Counted from the stretch's first letter, positions 27,283 to 36,688 are shown. The stretch is DNA of 64,000 bases from Geobacillus thermodenitrificans subsp. thermodenitrificans DSM 465 (GCF_000496575.1 NZ_AYKT01000005.1:124001-188000), one strand, 5' to 3'. Notes: generated by a model not told the origin, from the sequence alone. Numbers and translations: made by a program.

Positions 27283-27678
27283 TTACGGTTGCTTCGTAAT
27301 GACTTGCAGCCCAAATTGCAGGCAATCTTCACAAATTGATGCCAGCGGTCCGTTAATGAGCCGCGGCTTTTCTTTCAAACAAAACGAACAGCGACCGTCG
27401 CACGCTTCTTGCGCTTCCAACGCCAAGGCCTCTTCCAGCTTTTCAAGAGGGAAGACGGAGAGCGCTTCATACACGTTATCAAGCAAATGGCTATCAATAT
27501 AAGCACATTTGCCTTCCCAACGCAGTGCTGTCAATTTCGCCGCCACCGCCATCCCTTCGTAAAATCGACGGCGAGCTTCGTCCCCGCTCTGTTCGGCCAT
27601 CGCAGCCACATCATCGGCAAACCGCTCAAGCGCCGCGGCCGTGCATTCATCCAGCCACCGTGTTGTCCCGTTTGTCAT
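27283..27678 (-). CDS. Helical protein with a C-terminal ClpX-type zinc finger
   Basis: 131 residues. The first 90 are helical and acidic with no known domain. The last 40 carry CSFCLKEKPRLINGPLASICEDC, a four-cysteine ribbon with the spacing and glycine-proline turn of the zinc-binding domain of ClpX; no AAA+ part follows. In ClpX this domain binds substrates and adaptors, so an adaptor or sensor role is possible but unproven. ATG 27678 follows AAGGAGGGGG. It may be the last gene of an operon with the DCC and SRAP genes, 57 bases downstream of the former. Confidence 0.68.
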   Translation of the reverse strand: MTNGTTRWLDECTAAALERFADDVAAMAEQSGDEARRRFYEGMAVAAKLTALRWEGKCAYIDSHLLDNVYEALSVFPLEKLEEALALEAQEACDGRCSFCLKEKPRLINGPLASICEDCLQFGLQVITKQP

Positions 27679-27735
27679 ACTCCCCCTCCTTATATTTTTC
27701 CTTTCTAATACGACAAACAGGCACATTTTCCTTCC

Positions 27736-28140
27736 TCACTGCAGCGATTCATCTAGAAAACGGGCGCGCAACTCAGGGGGCGGCAGCTGACAACGGTCTT
27801 GCTTGCGGATGAGGCGGTGACGGCGGGCGGCAATTTGGTCATACACGAAGTCGCGGAGCAGCCGCGGAACGAGAAGTCCAGCCGCCGCCAGCCCATTCCA
27901 TGGCCAGGCAAGGTGACGGCCGATGCGCAAAACGGCATCCGACTTGATATAATAACAACCGTCTTCGATGAGGACGACCGTATCTCTTCCTAGTACATTT
28001 CCCTTTTCCAACAACGCCCGACCGACGGTGCTTTGTTGCGCAGCAAAGCGGAACACCGCCTTCCGGTCACGCGCAGCGATCCACCACACACTGTCATGGC
28101 AAAACAAGCAGCCGCCATCAAAAAGAATGATGGGAGACAC
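27736..28140 (-). CDS. DCC-family thiol-disulfide oxidoreductase (DUF393)
   Basis: 134 residues, thioredoxin-like. It starts IILFDGGCLFCHDSVWWI, the DxxCxxC motif that defines the DCC family, and contains DTVVLIEDG and a membrane-associated helical part. Reaction and partner are unknown for this family. The GTG start at 28140 has GGGGGGAG upstream and lies 12 bases after the SRAP gene stop, so the two are cotranscribed. Confidence 0.85.
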   Translation of the reverse strand: MSPIILFDGGCLFCHDSVWWIAARDRKAVFRFAAQQSTVGRALLEKGNVLGRDTVVLIEDGCYYIKSDAVLRIGRHLAWPWNGLAAAGLLVPRLLRDFVYDQIAARRHRLIRKQDRCQLPPPELRARFLDESLQ

Positions 28141-28152
28141 CTCACTCCCCCC

Positions 28153-28821
28153 TTATCGGCTATTGACCGGCTCAATGCAGGCGCTAATATCATTTTTCGG
28201 TGAATTGACAAGCGGCGCCACTTCGTACATTCGCATTTGTTCACTCGGATACGGCTGCAGGAACGATTTCAAATACTCGCTGTCATCAAAGCTTGGATCA
28301 AGCCAGTCTTCATGCCGCTCGAAAGGCAAAATGACCGGCATCCGATCGTGAATGGCCGCAACGAGTTTATTCGCCTTCGTTGTAATGATCGTGCACGTTT
28401 CCAGTGGCCCGCTTGGCCCGTCCCAGCGCTCCCACAGCCCAGCGAACGCAAACGGTTCGTCCGTTGCGAGCGTGAACCGATACGGCACTTTTTTTGTCCC
28501 CTCTTTTTTCCATTCATAAAATCCATCGGCTAAAATCAAACAGCGTCGCCGCTTGAACGCATGGCGGAAGCTCGCTTTCTCATCGACCGTTTCCGCTCGC
28601 GCGTTGATCATTTTCGCCCCGATGCGAGCATCTTTCGCCCAAAACGGGATAAGCCCCCAGCGCATCATTTTGCCGACTCGCTCCCCTTCTTCGGCCACAA
28701 CCGTCAACACTTCCTGGCTGGGAGCGATGTTAAAGCGCGGGGCGAGCGAGCCCTGATAACGAAAACGAAATAGGGCTTGCAATGTCGTTAAATCCGCAAT
28801 AAGTGTAAACCGGCCGCACAT
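28153..28821 (-). CDS. SRAP-domain protein (YedK/HMCES family)
   Basis: 222 residues. Met1 is followed by Cys2 (MCGRFTL), the residue that bonds covalently to abasic sites in single-stranded DNA after the methionine is removed. Other conserved positions are NARAET, LADGFYEW and AIHDRMPVIL, carrying the catalytic Asn, Glu and His. The family shields abasic sites as a thiazolidine DNA-protein crosslink and is linked to the SOS response. No LexA box was evident here. First gene of SRAP-DCC. Confidence 0.93.
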   Translation of the reverse strand: MCGRFTLIADLTTLQALFRFRYQGSLAPRFNIAPSQEVLTVVAEEGERVGKMMRWGLIPFWAKDARIGAKMINARAETVDEKASFRHAFKRRRCLILADGFYEWKKEGTKKVPYRFTLATDEPFAFAGLWERWDGPSGPLETCTIITTKANKLVAAIHDRMPVILPFERHEDWLDPSFDDSEYLKSFLQPYPSEQMRMYEVAPLVNSPKNDISACIEPVNSR

Positions 28822-28854
28822 GTTCTTCGCTCCTTTTTATGATGTTGTTTCAGG

Positions 28855-28886
28855 TATAAAAAAGCGACCGAGAGCAAACCTCGGCC
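28855..28886 (-). terminator. Rho-independent terminator
   Basis: CCGAGG ... CTCGG stem with GTCGCTTTTTTAT on the minus strand after the alpha/beta hydrolase gene. Confidence 0.72.
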
Positions 28887-28889
28887 ACC

Positions 28890-29825
28890 TTAAGGAGATG
28901 GCGATTCCAATGAACGCAAAAATGCCAATACCCGTTTTGTATATTCTTCTCTATATAACGAGAAGCTTTTCACATGATCTGCTTTTTCCGTCAGCCATAG
29001 TTGAAAAATATCTGGATGGGTATCATACAACTTCATACTTTCTTCGTACGGGATCGAACGGTCATCTTTACTGTGGATGAACAACACCGGCCTTGGTGCC
29101 ACATCGTTAACCGCGTGAATCGGCGAAGATAATCTTAAATCCAAATCAGCCAACGCCGGCACAATCGCCAAAATTAAATACGTAAACGGCACATCAGGCA
29201 AATGCGTCCATACGGGCATGTTGGCGCGCAAATACGATTCCAAGTCACTGAACGGGCTATCAGCAATCACCCCACGAACATCACGATCCTCTGCTGCTGC
29301 CAAAATCGACGTCGCCGCTCCCATCGAGATGCCATACAAAGCGACCGGCTCGCGGTAATGTTGTTTTGCGTAATCAATGACGCCAAGCAAATCCTCTTTC
29401 TCTTTCACACCGATCGTAATCATCTCTCCGTCCGACTCGCCGCTGGCACGGAAATCAAATAAAATGACGCGGTAGCCTTCCGCCGCCAACCGCTTGGCAA
29501 GCAGCAAAAACGGAACGTTCTTCTGAATGCGGTTGCCGCCGTACCCATGGGCAAAAACGACTGTCATGCGCGCCGGTTTCTGCGGCGAAATGACCCAGCC
29601 TTTGAGCGCTGTCTCCCCGTCTTTGCTTGTAAAGATGACATTTTCATACACCATCCCGTAGTCGTTCGGCGCCTCGGTAATCGGCTGGCGCTCTTTATGA
29701 GTCAGCTGCCAGCCGACATAAACGGACAAACCGATGCAAGCCAGCACCCCGAGCGCAACAATGGCAAGCGACAACGGAATCCAAACACGCCGTATAGGAC
29801 GATGTGATGCGCGGCCTAATTCCAT
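28890..29825 (-). CDS. Membrane-anchored alpha/beta hydrolase, YqkD-like
   Basis: 311 residues. Residues about 13-38 form a membrane helix, leaving the hydrolase domain outside. The nucleophile elbow GISMGA carries the serine near 167; FAHGYGGNR marks the oxyanion region, and SKDDRSIPYEE and KADHVKSF provide the Asp and His. It resembles Bacillus YqkD and related esterase or peptidase-like proteins. Substrate unknown. Stand-alone, 70 bases upstream of the antiporter end. Confidence 0.84.
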   Translation of the reverse strand: MELGRASHRPIRRVWIPLSLAIVALGVLACIGLSVYVGWQLTHKERQPITEAPNDYGMVYENVIFTSKDGETALKGWVISPQKPARMTVVFAHGYGGNRIQKNVPFLLLAKRLAAEGYRVILFDFRASGESDGEMITIGVKEKEDLLGVIDYAKQHYREPVALYGISMGAATSILAAAEDRDVRGVIADSPFSDLESYLRANMPVWTHLPDVPFTYLILAIVPALADLDLRLSSPIHAVNDVAPRPVLFIHSKDDRSIPYEESMKLYDTHPDIFQLWLTEKADHVKSFSLYREEYTKRVLAFLRSLESPSP

Positions 29826-29894
29826 CGCTTCCTCTCCTCATTCGTTTTTTCATTCTATCCACTACACGTGACCCTCTTCTCTCCTCTATCATTT

Positions 29895-31736
29895 TTATGC
29901 TTTCTCAAGCCGATGGCGCAACTGTTCAACATATTCGCCCGAACCCGTCACAATCAGCCGATCGCCTTTTTGCAATTCCGTATCGCCATGAGGCACGATA
30001 AACTCATTCTCGCGGAAAATACGGACGATAATACAGTCGCCCATAAATGGAAAACGACGAAGCGTGATCCCGTCATAATCCGGATTGTTCATGGCCACTT
30101 CATGCAGTGTTGTATCTTTGTTGATCATCATCCGCGCCACCCTTGGTGATTCGATGGACGCCCGCAGCATGGAACTGGTTGAGCGGAGCACAGATAACAC
30201 TTCAATCCCCTCGTCGTTCAACCGCTCCACTTGTTTCGGGCTTTCTGCAAGCACCAAAACTCGCCCAACCCCTTGTTCCTTCGCCGCTAGCGCCACATCA
30301 GCGTTCACCTTCTCATTCCCAGTCCAAGCGACAACAATGTCAGCCGCAAAAGCTCCCTGCTCTTCCAACGCCTCTTTTGTGTAATCAGCGATACGAACGA
30401 TGGAGAAAACATCGCCCGCTCCTGTTCGCTCCATGTCTTCCCGCTGAGCATGAAAAAGCCTTACGTCGTATCGATGCAAATCAAGCTCCCGGGCAGCCGC
30501 CAAGGTAAACTGATTCACTCCGATGAGTGATACGGTGATTTTTCCTTCGTCTTTCGGGCGAACAAACAATTTTTTAAACAAAGTCGGTGCCACAATGCTA
30601 GACAAAACAGCTACTAAAACGAGCGCCCCTTCCATCGTCTCATCGATCATCCCGATCCGTTTGGCGATGGCAGCTGCCGCAATGACAAGCGACAATGTCG
30701 ACACAAGCAAAAACGAGGCGGCCAACGTCATTTTCGTATCATACCAAATGCGGAGCAAAAACACCGGGACGACTTTCGATACGATCAGCGCCAAAAAAAG
30801 AAACGGAATCATCATTAAAATCGTTGGTTCAGTGATGAGCGAACGTAAATTTAAATCAACACCGACCATGACAAAGAAGATGGGAATGAGAAAACCGTAG
30901 CCAAACGAATCAAGCTGATGGCGCAACTCTTTATTCGGCGACAACAGCGAAACGAGCACCCCGGCTAAAAATGCTCCTAAAATGTTTTCCGCTCCAAATG
31001 TCTCGGACAATGCGACGAGCACAATCATCAAAGTAAATACCGCGCGGGTTCCGATTTGAACTGTTCCCTTCGCCATTGTCTCGACAAACGACCGTCTCTT
31101 GAAATGTTTTCCGACAAAATAAAACACGACCCCGCAAGCAAATAAGCCAAGCAACAGCCATGTACTTCCATGTTCAGGCTCATAAAGCGAAACGAACACA
31201 GCCAGCAAAATCATTGTCGCTAAATCAGCAATCACCGCAACAAGTAAAATTGTCTGTCCAATGGTTGTCTCCATCAAGTTTGTATCTTTTAACGTTGGCA
31301 CAACGACCCCGAGGGAAATGGTCGAAATGATGAGTGTCATGAAAAACGCGTTGTCTATATAACCAAAGACGACAAATAAATAGGAAAGACCGTACGACAA
31401 AGCAAAAATCGCCACAAAAATGAGTGGAGCAACTCCAAACGGATTTGGTTCTTTTCTTTGTTTGCCGGTTGTTTTCGGTTGATTGGCAAACATCGAAAAG
31501 TCAATTTCCAGCCCACTTAAAAACATTAAAAACAAAAAACCAAGCGTAGACAACGTCTCAATCCACATGTCCGGTTGTACAAGATCAAACCCTGTTTTTC
31601 CGATCACAATGCCAACGAGAATTTCCGCCACCACGACCGGAATGATTTGCAACCGAAGCCGATTTAATGCGATAGGCGTTAAAAACGCCGCAACAACAAC
31701 AATCAATAACGAAGTGAGCGATGACTGTTCGGCCAT
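29895..31736 (-). CDS. CPA2 cation:proton antiporter with TrkA domains
   Basis: 613 residues: about twelve membrane helices (1-400), then an RCK/TrkA-N domain (about 405-520, SLIGVNQFTLAAARELDLHRYDV) and a TrkA-C domain (about 530-613, ending in FIVPHGDTELQKGDRLIVTGSGE). This order fits KefB/KhtU-type K+(Na+)/H+ antiporters, in which nucleotide or small ligand binding gates export. The TrkA-N glycine pattern is GxNxF rather than GxGxxG, so NAD(H) binding is doubtful. ATG 31736 follows AAAGGGGAAAG. Confidence 0.87.
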   Translation of the reverse strand: MAEQSSLTSLLIVVVAAFLTPIALNRLRLQIIPVVVAEILVGIVIGKTGFDLVQPDMWIETLSTLGFLFLMFLSGLEIDFSMFANQPKTTGKQRKEPNPFGVAPLIFVAIFALSYGLSYLFVVFGYIDNAFFMTLIISTISLGVVVPTLKDTNLMETTIGQTILLVAVIADLATMILLAVFVSLYEPEHGSTWLLLGLFACGVVFYFVGKHFKRRSFVETMAKGTVQIGTRAVFTLMIVLVALSETFGAENILGAFLAGVLVSLLSPNKELRHQLDSFGYGFLIPIFFVMVGVDLNLRSLITEPTILMMIPFLFLALIVSKVVPVFLLRIWYDTKMTLAASFLLVSTLSLVIAAAAIAKRIGMIDETMEGALVLVAVLSSIVAPTLFKKLFVRPKDEGKITVSLIGVNQFTLAAARELDLHRYDVRLFHAQREDMERTGAGDVFSIVRIADYTKEALEEQGAFAADIVVAWTGNEKVNADVALAAKEQGVGRVLVLAESPKQVERLNDEGIEVLSVLRSTSSMLRASIESPRVARMMINKDTTLHEVAMNNPDYDGITLRRFPFMGDCIIVRIFRENEFIVPHGDTELQKGDRLIVTGSGEYVEQLRHRLEKA

Positions 31737-31811
31737 AACTTTCCCCTTTCCAAACGAACATTCCTAAAAGGCCGTCGGAGCCGTGTTCCTGCCAAACGAG
31801 AACAGAGCGGC

Positions 31812-31961
31812 TCATCCGTGTTTAGCGGCAGCCACCGCCAAAATCAATTTACGGCCTTCTAGACTTTTCATCTTAACGAATTTTAAGGCGCGGTGCAACT
31901 GAATCGCTGTTTCCACCTCGGCCGATTTTAAGCAGTCATCGTTTTTGTAGACACACGACAA
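31812..31961 (-). CDS. Possible small protein or gene remnant, 49 aa
   Basis: A frame with protein-like composition (LSCVYKNDDCLKSAEVETA...GRKLILAVAAAKHG) ends at 31812. The only nearby start is TTG 31961, without a good ribosome site; a GGAAGG lies 25 bases further upstream with only GTT/ATC codons after it. It may be a remnant or use an unusual start. Not recognised. Confidence 0.3.
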   Translation of the reverse strand: MSCVYKNDDCLKSAEVETAIQLHRALKFVKMKSLEGRKLILAVAAAKHG

Positions 31962-32067
31962 GATGACATTGAGTCGGGAAACGATTCCTTCCTTTGTTGT
32001 ATAGGATATTTGCTTGAAATTTTGTCACTTGACCCACTTGTTCGTTTAGGCAGCTATCCATCTAGCA

Positions 32068-32103
32068 AAAAGAGATGCCCGCAAAAGAGCGTGCATCTCT
32101 TTC
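32068..32103 (-). terminator. Rho-independent terminator
   Basis: AAAGAGATGC ... GCATCTCTTT stem with T-run on the minus strand after the acyl-CoA dehydrogenase gene. The rest of 31815-32130 holds nothing else convincing. Confidence 0.82.
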
Positions 32104-32130
32104 GCTCATCATCCCTTGCGTGCCATCCGC

Positions 32131-33810
32131 TCATGAATGCGAAAGCGGCGCTGCTCCTTTCGCTTGAACAATCAAGTCAAACTCACGCACCGATGTCATC
32201 CGTTCATCGACAAGCCCCCGCTCCCAGACACGTTGCAAAAACAGCTCAGCGATCAATCGATTTCGCTCATTTTCTTGCCCGCGCTCGAGAGCAATGATGC
32301 TCAAATACACATCGCACATCCGGTTGGCCACCGTTTTCGCATGAAATGTCTGCACTTCCTCCGCCTGGCCGCCAAGACGTGCGAGTGCTGCCACCAATTC
32401 CTTAAGCCCCTCTGCCACGGGACGAGCGAGCAGCTTCATCTCGTCCGCCACCCTCTCGAGCCGTGCCTTCATCTCGGCGGCAAACCGCTCGTGGATACGG
32501 TATTTGCGCATGAGCCGCAGCACCTCGAGCGCCAAAATGTTGGCTGTCCCTTCCCAGACGGTCAGCACTTGGGCGTCACGAAGCAGACGCGGGGTGACAA
32601 AATCCTCAATGTACCCGTTGCCACCGTGCATTTCAATCGCTTCATGGCTAAACGCGATCGCCTCTTCGGCCGTACGCATCTTAAGAAGGGCAATCAGAAG
32701 CCTGAGCCATGCTTTCTCCGATTCATCTGCCTCATGTGGCGCGGTCATGACGCGGTCAAACAAGGCGACCATCTCAAAGCAGGCGCTCGTTTCCACTTCT
32801 TGACGCGCCGTCAAGTCGGCGAGCGTCCCGCGCACCATTGGGTAATCGGTCAGTTGATGGCCAAACGCCGTGCGCCGCTCGGCGTATTGTTTCGCTTCCT
32901 CGAGCGCCCGCTTCATGATACCGACTGAGGCGATCGCATTGCAAACACGAGACAAATTGAGCGCTTCCATCATATAATAAAAACCTTTTCGCGGATCGCC
33001 GACGACATAAGCCTTGGCTCCATCAAACACAACTTCGGCGGACGGCACGGCGCGCACACCTAATTTATCCTTTAAACGGCGGATGGTGATGCCGTTTAAC
33101 GTCCCATCCTCGTTGCGCCATGGAACGAGAAACAAGCTCAACCCTTTCGTCCCTGGCCCGCTCCCGTCGATGCGCGCCAACACGAGCGCTACGCCGCAGC
33201 GCCCGGCATTGCTGGCAAAATATTTTTCTCCGTACAGTTTATAATGATCCCCGCACGGTACAGCGCGCACTGCATTGGCCCCAACATCCGACCCGCCTTG
33301 CCGCTCAGTTAAAAACGTCGCCCCTTCATACAGCTCGATCTCACCGGTGGAAATGACATGAGGCAAGTACCGAGTTTTTAACTCATGATCAGCGAAATGT
33401 TCAAGCACATACGCCGTCGCCATCGTCAGTGTCACCGGGCAATAAAACCCGGGCTCGGCTTGCGATAAGATGTATCCTTGGGCGTACGAGTAAATATAGT
33501 TTCCTTGTTTCCCGAGCTCGGGAATCGGTTTATGCACATAGCCGACGATTCCCGTTTCATACGTCTGTTTCGCCGTCTGTTCGTATCCTTCATTCACCCA
33601 CACTTCGGAAATGTCGTTTCCAAAACGGTCGTACTTCATTAGACGCGGTTGCCCTTCACGGTCGGTATGCACAGCGCGGCGGTCGACCTCCGTCAAGCAA
33701 AATTCGTAAAACGATTCAATTTTTTCTTCAGCATACTGGTACAATTCATCATCCAAATACCGTTTCAAATTGGCAAGCAAATTCGGATCGGCTTCACGAA
33801 GCGGTTTCAT
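32131..33810 (-). CDS. Acyl-CoA dehydrogenase, AidB-like subgroup
   Basis: 559 residues. LTERQGGSDVGANAVRA is the FAD-contact motif found in AidB-like and long acyl-CoA dehydrogenases; VWEGTANILALEVLR near 445 holds the active-site region, and IEMHGGNGYIEDF precedes it. A C-terminal helical extension of about 100 residues is typical of this subgroup. It probably oxidises an acyl-CoA; chain type is unknown. ATG 33810 follows GGGGAGGG. Third gene of merR-ligase-dehydrogenase. Confidence 0.88.
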   Translation of the reverse strand: MKPLREADPNLLANLKRYLDDELYQYAEEKIESFYEFCLTEVDRRAVHTDREGQPRLMKYDRFGNDISEVWVNEGYEQTAKQTYETGIVGYVHKPIPELGKQGNYIYSYAQGYILSQAEPGFYCPVTLTMATAYVLEHFADHELKTRYLPHVISTGEIELYEGATFLTERQGGSDVGANAVRAVPCGDHYKLYGEKYFASNAGRCGVALVLARIDGSGPGTKGLSLFLVPWRNEDGTLNGITIRRLKDKLGVRAVPSAEVVFDGAKAYVVGDPRKGFYYMMEALNLSRVCNAIASVGIMKRALEEAKQYAERRTAFGHQLTDYPMVRGTLADLTARQEVETSACFEMVALFDRVMTAPHEADESEKAWLRLLIALLKMRTAEEAIAFSHEAIEMHGGNGYIEDFVTPRLLRDAQVLTVWEGTANILALEVLRLMRKYRIHERFAAEMKARLERVADEMKLLARPVAEGLKELVAALARLGGQAEEVQTFHAKTVANRMCDVYLSIIALERGQENERNRLIAELFLQRVWERGLVDERMTSVREFDLIVQAKGAAPLSHS

Positions 33811-33836
33811 CGTCCCTCCCCTTTCCTCTTTTCTCA

Positions 33837-35366
33837 TCATCCCTGTACTTCCTGCGCCGCCTCCCGCGCCCGGAGCACTTGTTTCAACACTTTTCCCGTC
33901 GCGTTGCGCGGCAATTCAGCAATCGCCTCATACAAGCGGGGAATTTTATAGTCAGCCAGCTTACCAGATAGGAAGCGCTTACAATCCTCAGCAAGCAACT
34001 CAAGCGGCGCACTCAGCACAACGAACGCTTTCGCTGTTTCGCCCCACTCCGGATGAGGCACACCGATCACGGCGACATCAGCGATCGCTGGATGCGTCCG
34101 CAGCACATCTTCGACTTCCTTCGGATAAATGTTAACTCCTCCAGAAATAATGACATCTTTCTTCCGATCGACGATCCAAATGTAGCCGTCCTCATCACGG
34201 CGCGCCAAGTCCCCCGTGTACAGCCAGCCGTTTCGGATCACATCATTCGTTTTTTCCTCATCTTTGTAGTATCCTTTCATCACGCTTTCGCCGCGCAACA
34301 CGATCTCGCCGACTTCACCAGGCGCAACTTCATTTCCTTGTTCATCGACGATCGCCACTTCACAATGGAGGGCGGCATATTTACCGACACTTCCTGCTTT
34401 TTCTTCATGTTCCTCAGGAGCTAAATACGTACCGTTCGGGCCGGCCTCCGTTAATCCGTATAGGCACATCACCCGCTCAGCGCCAAAACGGCTGGCAACA
34501 AACCGCACTTCCTCGCGCGACAGCGGAGCCCCTCCGTACATCCAATAACGGACGGAAGACAGGTCGTAATCCATAAACCGAGGGTGTTTTGCCGTTAACA
34601 AATACGCCACTGGTGCGCCGAAAAAGTGAGTAATCTTATGCCGCTCCACCAATTCAAGCAACGCCTCAGGGGAGAACGCGGGCGCTACGACGTGAGTGGC
34701 GCCGACATACATACCACCGACGAAAAACAGATGAAGCGGTGCCGAATGACTAAGCGGCATCAGGTGCAGCAAGCGGCTATGGCGATCGATTTTCGTTTCG
34801 ATCACGATCATGTCCGCAACCGTGATAATATTGCGATGAGTGAACAACACACCTTTCGGTCGCCCGGTTGTTCCCGATGTATACAAAATCGTCGCTTCAT
34901 CCTCTTCTTTAGCCGAACAGACGATCTCCTTTGGATCCCCCGAACCGATCAACTCCTCAAGCGACCGCCAGCCATCTTCCTCCTTTCCTGTCTTGATCCA
35001 AATGACATCGCTTTTACCAACAAGCGGAACGAGCGCCTGATGCACTGAATCGTGGGCGATGAGCGCCTTCGCATCGCTATGATCCAAAATATACTGTACT
35101 TCCGATGCCGTAAGACGGGCGTTGATCGGCACGACAACCGCGCCAAGGCGCAAAACGGCAAAGTACGAAAACACAAACTCTTTTGTGTTGGGCATATACA
35201 ACGCGATTTTATCACCGCACCCCAACCCGAGCCGAGCGAGCGATGACGCCAAACGGTTGACCGTTCGGTTCACTTCAGCATACGAAAGCTCCGTTTCCCC
35301 ATCAATGACCGCCGTTTTTTCAGGAAACTTCCTCGCATGACGGGCGAGAAGTTCAGAAATGTTCAT
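33837..35366 (-). CDS. AMP-forming fatty acid-CoA ligase
   Basis: 509 residues of the ANL superfamily. Motifs: ILYTSGTTGRPKGVLFTH (phosphate loop), YGLTEAGPN, GWLYTGDLARRDEDGYIWIVDRKKDVIISGG and the catalytic lysine in PRNATGKVLKQ. Resembles YngI/LcfB-type ligases. Its start overlaps the merR stop by four bases and its stop is 26 bases before the dehydrogenase start, so it activates the substrate for that enzyme in one operon. Confidence 0.9.
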   Translation of the reverse strand: MNISELLARHARKFPEKTAVIDGETELSYAEVNRTVNRLASSLARLGLGCGDKIALYMPNTKEFVFSYFAVLRLGAVVVPINARLTASEVQYILDHSDAKALIAHDSVHQALVPLVGKSDVIWIKTGKEEDGWRSLEELIGSGDPKEIVCSAKEEDEATILYTSGTTGRPKGVLFTHRNIITVADMIVIETKIDRHSRLLHLMPLSHSAPLHLFFVGGMYVGATHVVAPAFSPEALLELVERHKITHFFGAPVAYLLTAKHPRFMDYDLSSVRYWMYGGAPLSREEVRFVASRFGAERVMCLYGLTEAGPNGTYLAPEEHEEKAGSVGKYAALHCEVAIVDEQGNEVAPGEVGEIVLRGESVMKGYYKDEEKTNDVIRNGWLYTGDLARRDEDGYIWIVDRKKDVIISGGVNIYPKEVEDVLRTHPAIADVAVIGVPHPEWGETAKAFVVLSAPLELLAEDCKRFLSGKLADYKIPRLYEAIAELPRNATGKVLKQVLRAREAAQEVQG

Positions 35367-35752
35367 TCAGCTCTATCCTCCCATTCTCGCAATCGCTTTT
35401 CAAAATCGGAAAGCAACGCCTCCATCTCCGCCTTCAGCTTCAGCAAATCGTCAATCCGCTCGCTCACCTCCTTAATTTTTTTACGTCCATATTCGACCGT
35501 TTTTTCGAGTTGTTTCTTTCCGGTGCGATCCTCATCAAACAGCGCAATCATCTCATGAATTTCCTCAAGCGAAAAGCCGAACCGTTTGCCGCGCAAAATG
35601 AGCTTGAGCTTTGCCCGCTCCTTTTTCGTATACAGCCGTTGCCCTGACTCCGTCCGAATCGGGGTAAGCAGCCCGCGCTCTTCATAATAGCGGATCGTCC
35701 GTGTGCTTACATGAAACTCCTGCGCCAAATCAGAAATGGTAAAATAGCCCAT
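35363..35752 (-). CDS. MerR-family regulator of acyl-CoA genes
   Basis: 129 residues: a MerR winged helix (YFTISDLAQEFHVSTRTIRYYEERGLLTPIRTESGQRLY) and a C-terminal dimerisation coiled coil with no effector cysteines, so it is unlikely to sense metal or redox. It heads the operon and its promoter contains a palindrome, placing it with LiuR-type regulators of branched-chain or fatty acid breakdown. That subgroup assignment is an inference from context. Confidence 0.87.
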   Translation of the reverse strand: MGYFTISDLAQEFHVSTRTIRYYEERGLLTPIRTESGQRLYTKKERAKLKLILRGKRFGFSLEEIHEMIALFDEDRTGKKQLEKTVEYGRKKIKEVSERIDDLLKLKAEMEALLSDFEKRLREWEDRAE

Positions 35753-35788
35753 CGTAATCCTTTCTGTAGATTTAATATTCTGAATTTT

Positions 35789-35817
35789 ATTTTAATTGAC
35801 GTTGACGTAAAAGTCAA
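35789..35817 (-). promoter_or_regulatory. MerR-type promoter with operator in the spacer
   Basis: Minus strand TTGACT (35812-35817), 17-base spacer, TAAAAT (35789-35794). The near-perfect palindrome TTGACGTTGACGTAAA (35796-35811) fills the spacer, the usual place for a MerR-family site, and resembles LiuR-type boxes. Confidence 0.65.
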
Positions 35818-35843
35818 TCAACCTCCTGCTTTCTCATCAAAGA

Positions 35844-35878
35844 AAAAAGGTGTCTCAACAGAAACGAGACACCCTTTG
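35844..35878 (-). terminator. Rho-independent terminator
   Basis: GGGTGTCTC / GAGACACC stem then TTTTTT on the minus strand after the ABC exporter genes. Confidence 0.82.
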
Positions 35879-35897
35879 CATGAAGACGGATAAAACC

Positions 35898-36686
35898 TCA
35901 CCCGCCCGCTCCTGTGTAAAAGCGCAAAGCAAAGCGCCAAAAGCGGCGGGCAAGCCATAAAAAGAGAATGGCCACAGCCAAAGCGGCAAGCACTGTCGAA
36001 ACACTCCATTTTCCAAGCAGCGCCAGCGCAGGTGTATTCGTAATTAATACAGCCGGCAACACGTAAGTGATCACCATCCGGACCGCGCCGCGGTACATGC
36101 TGCCAGGAAAGCGAGCCGTTTCAAAAAATGAATCGAAAATAAACGACAAGTCATCGATGCGCACGACCCAAAACGACGTCGTCATCAGCATCATCCATAG
36201 CGAATAAATCAACAAAAGCGAAGCAGCCATAACGACAAGAAACATAAGTACATCGACCGCCGACGGAACATAGCGCTCGATATACAAGCCATAGCCGATG
36301 ACGCCGAGGCCGAGTGCCACATCAATGAGCCGCCAAAAGACAAGATGGCGGAAGCTGACGTAAAACATGCTGTCGACCGGTTTTGTCAAAATGTAATCGA
36401 GCGTACCACGCCTGACGTGTTCAAGCAGACGCGGCATGTTCGGACGAAGGGCGAAGTCAATGAACCCGCGCAGCATATTAAAGATGCCGAGCAACACAAG
36501 CACTTCTGCATACGTCCAGCCTCCTAAATCATCCGTCTGGTAAAAAAAGATATGGACGGTGAGCAGCGCCATGCCAACGCCAAAAAAACTAGCTGCAAAA
36601 TTGCCAAAAAATTCGCTTCGATACTCCATTTCTTCCACAAAACAGGCACGGAAAAATTCGCGGAACACCCGCCCGTATCGCCGCAT
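35898..36686 (-). CDS. ABC-2 exporter permease (DUF990-like), second subunit
   Basis: 262 residues with six membrane helices; contains PNMPRLLEHVRRGTLDYILTKPVDSMFYVSFR, a pattern shared with its neighbour permease and with ABC-2 (DUF990) proteins. It pairs with the next gene to form an export channel driven by the ATPase at 37452. ATG 36686 follows TAGGTGG by six bases; the longer frame upstream has no ribosome site. Cargo unknown. Confidence 0.82.
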   Translation of the reverse strand: MRRYGRVFREFFRACFVEEMEYRSEFFGNFAASFFGVGMALLTVHIFFYQTDDLGGWTYAEVLVLLGIFNMLRGFIDFALRPNMPRLLEHVRRGTLDYILTKPVDSMFYVSFRHLVFWRLIDVALGLGVIGYGLYIERYVPSAVDVLMFLVVMAASLLLIYSLWMMLMTTSFWVVRIDDLSFIFDSFFETARFPGSMYRGAVRMVITYVLPAVLITNTPALALLGKWSVSTVLAALAVAILFLWLARRFWRFALRFYTGAGG

Positions 36687-36688
36687 AG

